Source: Lysinibacillus sp. BPa_S21 (GTDB lineage: Bacteria; Bacillota; Bacilli; Bacillales_A; Planococcaceae). From it: 64,000 nucleotides of DNA. A program made the position numbers and the translations under genes. Under the pieces are notes generated by a model that was not told where the DNA came from, did no database searches, and saw only the letters and a program-made list of their open reading frames with translations. Within the stretch, counting starts at the first letter, position 1. Every line of letters begins with the position of its first letter. The stretch is from positions 1 through 64,000 of the forward strand of contig NZ_JALIRS010000003.1 in NCBI RefSeq assembly GCF_023337795.1, given 5' to 3'. This document shows, piece by piece, positions 18,094 through 26,259 of the stretch.

Positions 18094-19331
18094 ATATTCA
18101 CCTTCTTGACGCTATTTATTTTCACAAATGAATGCTCAACATTTACCTTCACGAAGTTTGTGATATGTTCCATTTTCTCTAACATGTCATTTTCTGAAGG
18201 AAATTGTAGTATCATAGTGCCCAATTTTTCATTAGATCCTGAAAATGCTTTAATGTGTCTTTTTGATTTAACTAGCAATTCATATTCAACAATGCCATTT
18301 GCTATTTCATCATGCATTTCCACATTTATAAATACTCCGCTAGTTTCACTGTTCAATACATACACCGACCAATATCCTTGTGGTTCAACCATAGTCAAAT
18401 CATTACAATCCTCACCTAAAGCCGCCTTAATTGTATATTCGATCATATCTACACCAGTTGCATATTTTGTTACTTGTGGAATCCAATCGCCACCATTTCT
18501 GGCAGCTATCTCAATAAGATAAATATTTTCTTGTTCGTCCACTCGAATATCAAAATTATAGGCACCTGATTTCATATTGAGTAAAGTCAACGCTCTTTGA
18601 ATCTCTTTATGAATTTTTTGTTGAATATGCTCAGACATTGTGCATGGCCAGCTTGAACCAACTGGGACAAATGGATTTGGTGATGCTAATGTAGGAAAGT
18701 GCTCATTCGTAAAACTACGAAAAACAAGCTTTCCATTTACAGAAAAACCATCCCCCCCAACATGGTAACCATGCTTTTCTATATACTCTTCCACAATAAA
18801 ACGTTTCACTTTCGAAAAACTTAAAGCGTACTCTATTTTTTCCTGCAAAATGTCAATGGAATCTATTTTTGAGACTCCTCTACTGCCTGAAGAATCAACA
18901 GGTTTTATCATTACAGGCATGTTAAAATTATGAAAATCAGCTTTAGCTTCTTCCACTGCTCGATAGCCCTTTGCTTTTGGAACATTAAAATTATTATTCT
19001 TCTGAAACTCCCGAAACAAATCCTTATTTGACAATATCTCTACAGATTCATAAGGATGTGACGGTAATCCTAGCCTTTCAGCAACATAAGCCGCAGTAGG
19101 TGCTGCAGGATCAGACGCATAACTAACTATGCCATCAATGTTTAACCATTTTGCTAATGATAAGACACCTTCCTTATCAGTAGTGCTGACATTATAGTAA
19201 TCATGCGCATATTGATGCCCTGGATTTTCTTTTATATAATCACAAGTAATAACATAGTGGCCCATTTCTCTTGCTTTTTTTATTGCTGGAATTTGAGAAT
19301 GTGCACCACCAAGCATTAATAATTTTTTCAT
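18090..19331 (-). CDS. ATP-grasp domain ligase in amino-sugar gene block
   Basis: The 413-residue protein has a PurK/CarB-like layout. The N-terminal nucleotide-fold begins KKLLMLGGAHSQIPAI. The ATP-grasp core includes MPVMIKPVDSSGSRGVSK, FIVEEYI, FDIRVDEQENIYLIEIAARNGG and a conserved downstream NGGDW. These enzymes join a carboxylate to an amine or thiol through an acyl-phosphate. It is coupled by overlaps to the flippase gene upstream and to the aminotransferase gene downstream. I therefore infer that it may amide-link an acid (for example an amino acid) to the amino sugar. The true substrate is unknown. Confidence 0.85.
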   Translation of the reverse strand: MKKLLMLGGAHSQIPAIKKAREMGHYVITCDYIKENPGHQYAHDYYNVSTTDKEGVLSLAKWLNIDGIVSYASDPAAPTAAYVAERLGLPSHPYESVEILSNKDLFREFQKNNNFNVPKAKGYRAVEEAKADFHNFNMPVMIKPVDSSGSRGVSKIDSIDILQEKIEYALSFSKVKRFIVEEYIEKHGYHVGGDGFSVNGKLVFRSFTNEHFPTLASPNPFVPVGSSWPCTMSEHIQQKIHKEIQRALTLLNMKSGAYNFDIRVDEQENIYLIEIAARNGGDWIPQVTKYATGVDMIEYTIKAALGEDCNDLTMVEPQGYWSVYVLNSETSGVFINVEMHDEIANGIVEYELLVKSKRHIKAFSGSNEKLGTMILQFPSENDMLEKMEHITNFVKVNVEHSFVKINSVKKVNI

Positions 19332-20815
19332 TCTGTGGCCTCCTCATTTACAATAATTTTAGTAGTTGTATTCCTTCTAAACAGACCTTTTATAATCGAT
19401 AGTAAATAAGTAAAGGCATCAAAATTAAATACTTTTGCTAACCCTACATATAAAACGATCCCTACAATTATTTGAATAATGAGCGTCACACTGTCAGTCA
19501 ACCCAATCAAGTGGATTGGAAAAACAATAGCCCCCATCACTAAAGATGTTAGCAAGGATGGTTTTATATCTCTCCACTGTTCTTGAATGCTATAGTTTAA
19601 TAATAGTAAATTTGGATATGCGTTTATAAAAGCCGATAAAATTCCAACTCCGAGCACTCCTAAAGCCATCATTTGAACACCGAATGGAATACTGACAGCT
19701 AAAATAATCAATCCTAATATAGTTTTCACAATTTCTAGTTTTAAAAAAATATCACTACGACCTAAAGCGTTAATTGCTTGTAAATTTGCAGTATGTATAG
19801 GCCATAATGCATAACTAACACAAAAAATTTGTAAGAATGGTACGGAAGGTAGCCATTTTTCTGTTAACACAATTTTAACTAAAGGCTCTGCAATAGCGGC
19901 CAGTCCGAACATCATCGGAAAAATTACAAACGAGCTCATAACGATGGAACGACGTACCATAACCTTTACTCTTTCTGCATTATCTTGATGGAAGGATAAG
20001 GTAGGAAGCATTACAGATTGTATGGAACCATTAATATTGTTAATAATTACGCTAGGAAATTGCTCACCCCGATTATAAAAACCCAATATTGCAGGGCTAA
20101 ACATTTTACCAATTAACAGATTTCGAATATTCGAGCTAAGGGTATCAATTAATGATGAAGCCAATAACTTCCAACCAAATGTAAATAGGATCCTAATTCT
20201 TTCTATCGAAAAGAGAAATCTCGGTCGCCAATTTACCGTAAACCATAAAATGATCGTTACTATTAGTTGGTTTGTAATTTGTTGTCCAACTAAAGCCCAA
20301 ACACTATATCCTGCATAGGCCATAGTTATACCAACAACACCAGATATAATGACGGCTCCCAAACTGCTATAGAACAGTTTTTTAAACTGCATATTTCGTG
20401 CAATAACTGCATGTTGAATTGAATTAAACGCACCGAAAAACAATGTAAAGGAAAGAATTCTTAAGACAGATACTAGTTGAGGTTCTGCAAAAAATGAGGC
20501 TATGAAAGGGGCTGTAAAAAAGAGGATGATATACAGGTTAGTTGCAACAAATAAGTTTAAATAAAATACAGAGGAATAATCCACCTCATCTACATTTTTT
20601 CTCTGAATCAATGCTGTGTTAAATCCACTTTGCACTATCACACCAGCTAATGTTATGAAAATTGCTACTAAAACAAGTAACCCAAAGTCCTCTGGAAGAA
20701 GTAAACGAGCTAATATAATCATCACGATAAATTGAATTCCCTGTGTCCCTCCACGTTCTAATAGCTTCCATAATAGAGAGGAAAGTACTTTAGATTTTGT
20801 TATATCATCGTCCAA
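19328..20815 (-). CDS. polysaccharide flippase (Wzx/TuaB-like, MOP superfamily)
   Basis: The 495-residue membrane protein has about 12-14 hydrophobic segments. The N-terminus (SSLLWKLLERGGTQGIQFIV), ARLLLPEDFGLLVLV and IQRKNVDEVDYSSVFYLNL are typical of the WzxC/TuaB group that moves undecaprenyl-linked repeat units across the membrane. The start is TTG preceded by GGAGG at 8 bases, inside the end of the glycosyltransferase gene. Its stop overlaps the ATP-grasp start by four bases. It is the only flippase candidate in the locus. Confidence 0.92.
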   Translation of the reverse strand: MDDDITKSKVLSSLLWKLLERGGTQGIQFIVMIILARLLLPEDFGLLVLVAIFITLAGVIVQSGFNTALIQRKNVDEVDYSSVFYLNLFVATNLYIILFFTAPFIASFFAEPQLVSVLRILSFTLFFGAFNSIQHAVIARNMQFKKLFYSSLGAVIISGVVGITMAYAGYSVWALVGQQITNQLIVTIILWFTVNWRPRFLFSIERIRILFTFGWKLLASSLIDTLSSNIRNLLIGKMFSPAILGFYNRGEQFPSVIINNINGSIQSVMLPTLSFHQDNAERVKVMVRRSIVMSSFVIFPMMFGLAAIAEPLVKIVLTEKWLPSVPFLQIFCVSYALWPIHTANLQAINALGRSDIFLKLEIVKTILGLIILAVSIPFGVQMMALGVLGVGILSAFINAYPNLLLLNYSIQEQWRDIKPSLLTSLVMGAIVFPIHLIGLTDSVTLIIQIIVGIVLYVGLAKVFNFDAFTYLLSIIKGLFRRNTTTKIIVNEEATE

Positions 20816-21774
20816 TTTATGATCCTCCTTCTAACAAATCTAAGAAACTTTGAGATACTTGGACTATATTGATCTATAAATAGTATTGATTTTTTCTTAA
20901 ATCCTAAATTTAAATATAGCTCTCTATATTCTCCCGTCTTTGCTTCTTTAAATTTTCCCTGCTCAAGTAAAAGAAACAACTGGGTACTTTTCTTTTTCCT
21001 ATCGATAACATCTCCATATTTATAGTTCGTATATAGGTTTATTTCATCCAACATATCTTCTATTTCACGAAAATGCTGCTTTTTTGTTTCTATATCAGAA
21101 AAGGTTCTACCTGTCCAAGAAGTACTATCCCCTACTCGATACGAAGACATCAACTCATCCATATAGTACACCGTACCTAGCAATGATAAATAAATAACTA
21201 AAGGGTAATCGCCAACAGGGGCATTTACAAGAAAATCTGGTCTCTCTTTTCTAAACTTTAGAGGATAAAACATAGAATTTGTTAGAAAAAGGCCTCCTCC
21301 TCCTTCGATGACTTCTTCAACTGAGAATTCCTTATTTCCTTTATTCGGACGGTTATATAATTCAAATTTCTTATCAGAAGCATTTACTACATTTCCTCCA
21401 TGAACACATAGGCTACATTCAGGATGCTTCTCCATATAATCGAATTGTTTTTGCAATTTATAAGGGTCTAACCAATAATCATCCCCCTCACAAATTGCAA
21501 TATATTTCCCCTTTGCTCGGATCATGTTAAGATGATCTACTGAAACACCTTTGGAATACTGATTTTCTGTTTGATAGATAGGCTTTATCAAATTAGGATA
21601 TTTCTTTTCATACTCTCTAATAATGTCTGCAGTTCTATCTGTCGAGGCATCATCATGTATTAATATTTCAAATTTGAAATTTGTTTTTTGCTTTAAAAAA
21701 CTATCAATCGCATCCGCTATATATTGTTCGTGATTATACGCGAGACAGTGAATACTGACCAAGATCTTTCCCAC
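20800..21774 (-). CDS. family 2 glycosyltransferase
   Basis: This GT2 enzyme of about 324 residues has KILVSIHCLAYNHEQYIADA, ILIHDDASTDRTADII, and the acidic motif ICEGDDYWLDPYKLQKQ in place of the more common DADD. This variant is frequent in capsule and teichuronic-type loci. I chose the GTG start after GGGGGAG; an in-frame ATG 15 codons upstream lies before that site and is less likely. The flippase gene overlaps its 3' end by 16 bases. It is the first gene after the hairpin at 22007-22057, so it probably begins a transcription unit. Confidence 0.88.
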   Translation of the reverse strand: MGKILVSIHCLAYNHEQYIADAIDSFLKQKTNFKFEILIHDDASTDRTADIIREYEKKYPNLIKPIYQTENQYSKGVSVDHLNMIRAKGKYIAICEGDDYWLDPYKLQKQFDYMEKHPECSLCVHGGNVVNASDKKFELYNRPNKGNKEFSVEEVIEGGGGLFLTNSMFYPLKFRKERPDFLVNAPVGDYPLVIYLSLLGTVYYMDELMSSYRVGDSTSWTGRTFSDIETKKQHFREIEDMLDEINLYTNYKYGDVIDRKKKSTQLFLLLEQGKFKEAKTGEYRELYLNLGFKKKSILFIDQYSPSISKFLRFVRRRIINWTMI

Positions 21775-22006
21775 CTGATTTTCTCCCCCTGATTGTAGAA
21801 CTAACTGTTTTTTTCTCAATCAATAAATTTAATCAATTCCGCTTTATAGCGATTAATTGTTACTAAAACCAAAACAGGAAGGTATATTTGATTTTTATCC
21901 TAATATACGAAGTTAGTTTATACTTTATTCCACCAGCGTCGCATTAAAATAATTCAACGCGTTTCTGGAAACGAATTTTCTGCAATATTATCTAGACATA
22001 AAAAAA

Positions 22007-22057
22007 TCCTTTATAATGGTTGGGTGGTAGTAAATCATCCAAATCCAAAATAAAGGA
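22007..22057 (-). terminator. hairpin and T run after the second ATP-grasp gene
   Basis: Outer arms TCCTTTAT / ATAAAGGA and weaker inner pairing form a ~50-base hairpin, followed on the minus strand by seven Ts. This is a credible terminator about 50 bases after the gene. On the plus strand a 13-codon frame beginning MDKFTQKH starts 8 bases after the hairpin, an arrangement reminiscent of the 5' end of an insertion sequence. Confidence 0.65.
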
Positions 22058-22108
22058 CATAAGCATGGATAAGTTTACACAAAAACATCTGCTCCCTCTC
22101 TGTTAATT

Positions 22109-23092
22109 CTAAACACCTATTATTTCGTTTGGTGCTTTAAACATAATCCTTTCATATTTCATCATTAAAATACCATCACTGTAGTTGCCTATTTTCTTCA
22201 CATTCGTTTTACCATTTATATTGTTTACTAATAATTCAAGGAAGTTTACACCGCACCCGTAAGCACATATATAGTTCGCACCAAACCTAGGATTAATTTC
22301 CCCTATATAATATTCTCCATTAACCTTGAACACATCTACATCAATAGGACCAGTAATATTGAGTTTATTAGATAAATCTTCAATAAAGTCAAATAACTTC
22401 TGATCCTTATAAGAAATGACTTTATCAGCGCCACCTATAGTCATTGAGAGTTTTTCCTTTGCAAATATCGATACCATTTTTTGTGAATAAATATCAATAT
22501 ATGCATCTATATCATACTCAGTACCATTTAAAAACTCCTGTATTATATTTTTATGTCCATTATGAAAACTCTTTTCTAGTTCTTTCATATTAGTACATTT
22601 AATAACTCCTCTACTACCATCAGCACTATTTGGTTTGACTATTACAGGGAATGATATTTTATTTTTACTATAATCATCTTCAAACGTTTCTAAATCATTG
22701 TATGACTTTGCACAACGAATCCCATTTGTTGTCAAAAATTCATACGTTAAATACTTGTTATCGCAAATCTCTGCAGCACTTAGATTAGGTAAGATTGGGA
22801 TAACCCCAATTTCTTTAAATTTATCAATATTTTTAGAAAGAACCATTATATCTTTATCTAACATGGTTAGAATTGCTTTAACATCATTCTCTTTACAAAT
22901 TTCCAAAAGTTCTTCAACATAATTATCATCTTCTAGTGATGGTACTATATATGAATTTTCCACTGAATATAAGGCTGGTAGTATATTTGAATTTCCTGTA
23001 GCTATTATCCCCATGTTAAATTTCGCAAATTCACGATTAAATACTTCTAACATTTCTACTCTTCTTCCTGGACAGCTAATAAGAATATTCAT
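22109..23092 (-). CDS. ATP-grasp domain protein (carbamoyl-phosphate-synthase-like)
   Basis: The 327-residue protein begins NILISCPGRRVEMLEVF. It contains a Rossmann-like N-domain and an ATP-grasp core (FPVIVKPNSADGSRGVIK, IIQEFLNGTEYDIDAYI, VDVFKVNGEYYIGEINPRFG). It belongs to the CarB-like group common in capsule loci, distinct in sequence from the ATP-grasp protein at 18090-19331. The gene is strikingly AT-rich. It sits alone between the gtaB remnant and a terminator-like hairpin, with AAAGGAG before its ATG. Substrate unknown; modification of a sugar or precursor by an amide or ester is a guess. Confidence 0.85.
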   Translation of the reverse strand: MNILISCPGRRVEMLEVFNREFAKFNMGIIATGNSNILPALYSVENSYIVPSLEDDNYVEELLEICKENDVKAILTMLDKDIMVLSKNIDKFKEIGVIPILPNLSAAEICDNKYLTYEFLTTNGIRCAKSYNDLETFEDDYSKNKISFPVIVKPNSADGSRGVIKCTNMKELEKSFHNGHKNIIQEFLNGTEYDIDAYIDIYSQKMVSIFAKEKLSMTIGGADKVISYKDQKLFDFIEDLSNKLNITGPIDVDVFKVNGEYYIGEINPRFGANYICAYGCGVNFLELLVNNINGKTNVKKIGNYSDGILMMKYERIMFKAPNEIIGV

Positions 23093-23183
23093 CCGCCATT
23101 TCTCCTTTTAAGTTCATCTTGGCCTATAAAAAAGGCATTTTATTATCTTTGGATCTATATATTCTTTTGTTAAAAGTACAGAT

Positions 23184-23264
23184 TTATAGTAAAAAAAATA
23201 TTTTTGAATCAAGCCAAAAACTAATACCCGTTGCTGGGATGATTGCTTTTTTGACTTTCTTCAT
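23184..23264 (-). pseudogene. 5' remnant of a second gtaB/galU gene
   Basis: An ATG frame of 26 codons begins KKVKKAIIPATGI. This closely matches the start of GtaB/GalU proteins ([17 protein letters not shown] in the intact copy at 9226-10122), then runs into unrelated codons and a stop. Nucleotide differences throughout show it is a paralog or xenolog rather than a fresh duplication. It sits 7 bases after pgcA, a natural position for gtaB. Confidence 0.8.
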
Positions 23265-23270
23265 CGTTAA

Positions 23271-24977
23271 TTACTTGTTTGTTATAAAGCTTATCTGTAA
23301 TTGTTTTAACTTTTGTTGTGCTTGTTCCTTCGTTCTAGCTACTGTACCAAAGTAAAACTTACATTTTGGCTCTGTTCCGGAAGGGCGAATCGCTATCCAT
23401 GATTGATCTTCTAATATAAACTTTAAGACATTTTCTTTAGGTAATCTAATTGAAGAAATCAAGCCACCTTGATGAATGGCTTGTTGCGTTAAGTAATCTT
23501 CTATTACCATTACTTTTTGACCTGCAATGTCAAATATTCTATTTTCCCTAAAGTTTTGTAGTAAAGCTTGCATTTCCTTTTGACCAGAAATGCCTTCAAA
23601 TATTTGTGACTGTAATGCTTCTTGATAATAGCCATATTTATTAAATAAACTGTCCAAAACATTTAGTAACGTTTGTTGTTTTGTTGCATAATAGGCTGCC
23701 ATCTCTGCTACTACCAACGCAACTTGAACAGCATCTTTATCACGTACAAAGCTTTGAACCAAGTAGCCATAACTTTCTTCATAGCCGAATAGGAATATTT
23801 TTTCCTCCGATTTATCATACTCAGCAATCTTTTCTGCAATATATTTAAAACCTGTCAATGTGTTCACAGTTTCAACTCCGTATTGTTGAGCAATTACTGC
23901 ACCAAGTTCAGAGGTAACAATTGTTTTAAGTAATACGCCGTTTTCAGGTAGCGCATTTTTTTCTTTTTTCGCCTCAAGCAAATACTGTAAGATTAGTGCA
24001 CCTAGCTGATTTCCTGTTAATAATTGATAACCTTGCTTTGTTATCACTGCCACACCTAATCGATCGGCATCTGGGTCGGTTGCTAATAGTATTTGTGCAT
24101 CTGTCTCGTTACCTTTTTGTATTGCATACATAAAGGCTGCTGCTTCCTCTGGGTTTGGATAAGAAACCGTTGGAAAATCTCCATCTTGCACGGCTTGCTG
24201 TTCTACAATATGGACATTTGTAAAACCAAATGCTTGTAAACCTTGTTGTACCGGTATTAGCCCTGCACCATGTAAAGGTGAGTAAACAATTGGTATAGAG
24301 AAGTCGATATTTGTACGTTGTTTTAAAGCGAGTAATTTTTCTTGATAGGCTTGGTCAATATTAAGTAACACCCATTCTACAGTTCGATGCTGTTCTAATA
24401 TGTGCCATGGTGTTGTTGGAATGTCAAAAATATTTTGGATATCATCGAATTTTTCAACGATAGTTTGAATGGCAGATGGCGTCAGTTGTGCCCCGTCCTC
24501 CCCATAAACTTTAAAACCATTATATTGTTTTGGATTGTGACTAGCAGTAATGACAACTCCTGCAAAAGCGTTTAAATACCTTACTGCAAAAGATAATTCA
24601 GGTGTTGGGCGCGCATCGCGAAATACGAATACTTTCACCCCTAATGCCCCCAGCACTTGAGCTGTTTCAATAGCAAAATCCTTTGAGAAATGCCGTGTAT
24701 CATAAGCAATAACAACACCACGCCGTTTGGCTACTTCCCCATTTTCTGTGATATACTGCGCTAGCCCGTATGCAGCTCTGCGAATTGTGTAGATATTCAT
24801 CCGATTTGTACCTGCACCTAACACACCACGCATACCTGCTGTACCAAATTGTAGGTATTGATAAAATCGATCTTCAATTTGTGTTGCATCATTTACAATG
24901 GCTAGTAATTCTTTTTTTAAATGGGAAGGAACAGTTTCCTTTATCCATTGCCTGTAATGATCTTCTACTTTCCTCAA
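23271..24977 (-). CDS. pgcA: alpha-phosphoglucomutase (phospho-sugar mutase)
   Basis: The 568-residue protein has the alpha-D-phosphohexomutase signatures: QFGTAGMRG, the phosphoserine loop VVITASHNPKQYNG, the metal loop ATDPDADRLG, the sugar loop FGYEESYGYL and the phosphate-binding RPSGTEPK near the C-terminus. It interconverts glucose-6-phosphate and glucose-1-phosphate and so feeds GtaB and RfbA. The start is TTG with GAAGGTG shortly upstream. In Bacillus, pgcA provides glucose-1-phosphate for teichoic-acid glucosylation and UDP-glucose signalling. Confidence 0.95.
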   Translation of the reverse strand: MRKVEDHYRQWIKETVPSHLKKELLAIVNDATQIEDRFYQYLQFGTAGMRGVLGAGTNRMNIYTIRRAAYGLAQYITENGEVAKRRGVVIAYDTRHFSKDFAIETAQVLGALGVKVFVFRDARPTPELSFAVRYLNAFAGVVITASHNPKQYNGFKVYGEDGAQLTPSAIQTIVEKFDDIQNIFDIPTTPWHILEQHRTVEWVLLNIDQAYQEKLLALKQRTNIDFSIPIVYSPLHGAGLIPVQQGLQAFGFTNVHIVEQQAVQDGDFPTVSYPNPEEAAAFMYAIQKGNETDAQILLATDPDADRLGVAVITKQGYQLLTGNQLGALILQYLLEAKKEKNALPENGVLLKTIVTSELGAVIAQQYGVETVNTLTGFKYIAEKIAEYDKSEEKIFLFGYEESYGYLVQSFVRDKDAVQVALVVAEMAAYYATKQQTLLNVLDSLFNKYGYYQEALQSQIFEGISGQKEMQALLQNFRENRIFDIAGQKVMVIEDYLTQQAIHQGGLISSIRLPKENVLKFILEDQSWIAIRPSGTEPKCKFYFGTVARTKEQAQQKLKQLQISFITNK

Positions 24978-25162
24978 TATGACACCTTCTGTTCATTTAA
25001 TAATTCCAATGGCATGTAAATCTGTAGAGACGTTTATATTCCTAGGCCCAAGTTGTATCGGGCTACATAATACTTTATATACCATCCACGATATCAATAA
25101 TGACATTAAAGCTTTCCGTATTTTTTACTTACATATCTCTTAATATAAGTTCACTTCTTCTG

Positions 25163-25933
25163 TTAATGCTTAAAAATCTTCCACCATTTCCTCACTTCGA
25201 TTTTACAAGGTTCTTGTATAATAAAAGGCTGGTTTTCAATTATTCTTGCATTGTTTTCGAGTAATATATCGATGGAATCTAACTCTTTTTTCTTTTCTAA
25301 ATAACAAAGCCCAGCATCAAAAAAAAATGGTCGAGATGATTGATTGTGAACATCCGATCCATACGTATGAACTAAATTAGCCCTTACTAGTTCAAGGGAG
25401 CGCTTTTGTATTGTACGACCAAAATAACCAGCTAAGCTGCCAGCAGTTATTTGTGCTTTTGCTCCTTCACAAATTAATCGTTCTAAATTAACAGGCCTTT
25501 CAACAATGGCTTTATTTCGTTCTGGATGCGCAATTATTGGGGTAATTCCTTCAGACAGTAATGCACGAATAATACTTATTGTATAAGCAGGTACAGTATA
25601 GGATGGTAATTCTAAAAGCATATAATTTGAGCATGCTAATGTGTGGATTTGATTTGTTTTATAGAGTGGAATGATTTTTTCTGATAATCGTACTTCATGT
25701 CCGGTAAAAAGGGTTAGAGGAATACTTTTTTTTGTGAGTTCAGATTGTAATAAGTGAATTTGATTTTTCACTGCGTTATAATTTGCATGATATAGTGGGT
25801 GATAGCAATGGGGAGTGGCTATTATTTCTTTAATTCCTTCTTTAACTGCTTGTTCAAACAATCGCATAGTATCTGCCATCGTTTTTGGTCCATCATCTAC
25901 ATTCCATAAGATATGACTATGCATATCAACCAT
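25163..25933 (-). CDS. CpsB/CapC-family tyrosine-protein phosphatase (PHP domain)
   Basis: The 256-residue PHP-superfamily phosphatase has DMHSHIL at the N-terminus, ATPHCYH, the conserved GHEVRL, IAHPERN and YGSDVHN, which together supply the metal ligands. The family dephosphorylates the BY-kinase of polysaccharide loci, as YwqE does in B. subtilis. The ATG at the third codon of the longest frame has GGAGG at good spacing. It opens the polysaccharide locus, while its expected partners (kinase and modulator) close it about 18 kb away. Confidence 0.92.
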   Translation of the reverse strand: MVDMHSHILWNVDDGPKTMADTMRLFEQAVKEGIKEIIATPHCYHPLYHANYNAVKNQIHLLQSELTKKSIPLTLFTGHEVRLSEKIIPLYKTNQIHTLACSNYMLLELPSYTVPAYTISIIRALLSEGITPIIAHPERNKAIVERPVNLERLICEGAKAQITAGSLAGYFGRTIQKRSLELVRANLVHTYGSDVHNQSSRPFFFDAGLCYLEKKKELDSIDILLENNARIIENQPFIIQEPCKIEVRKWWKIFKH

Positions 25934-26259
25934 TAACATCCTCCTCTCTAATTAGAAAAGGTCCAATACTTTTATTATGCTCAGTCTATAAATATTATGA
26001 GTACTATTAAGGAAGTGGTTATTGGATAACTAAAGAGCAAATAAAAAGGCAACTCTTTGTTCGAAACCGAACAAGAAGTTACCTATTTTTTCGTGTTTAA
26101 TTTTAATTGCTAAAGTTTTCAGTATCCTCATTAAATAAGAAAAACATTTCGAGCCCGCAATCCGCGACAAGGTTTCCTGTGATTATCTGGTGCAAATATC
26201 CACCTATTATATCGACTCGAAAATTCTATTCTTCTTTTGAAATAAAATCTTTAATGATT
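25934..26259. other. intergenic region between rny and the polysaccharide locus
   Basis: Contains the hairpin at 26045-26090 and presumably the promoter of the phosphatase gene. No gene was seen. Confidence 0.5.
26045..26090. terminator. bidirectional-looking hairpin downstream of rny
   Basis: A core TTGTTCG/CGAACAA stem with imperfect flanking pairs (AAGGCAACT with AAGTTACCT) is bounded by an A run on the left and T run on the right. It is well placed to end rny transcription, 170 bases after its stop. Confidence 0.6.
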
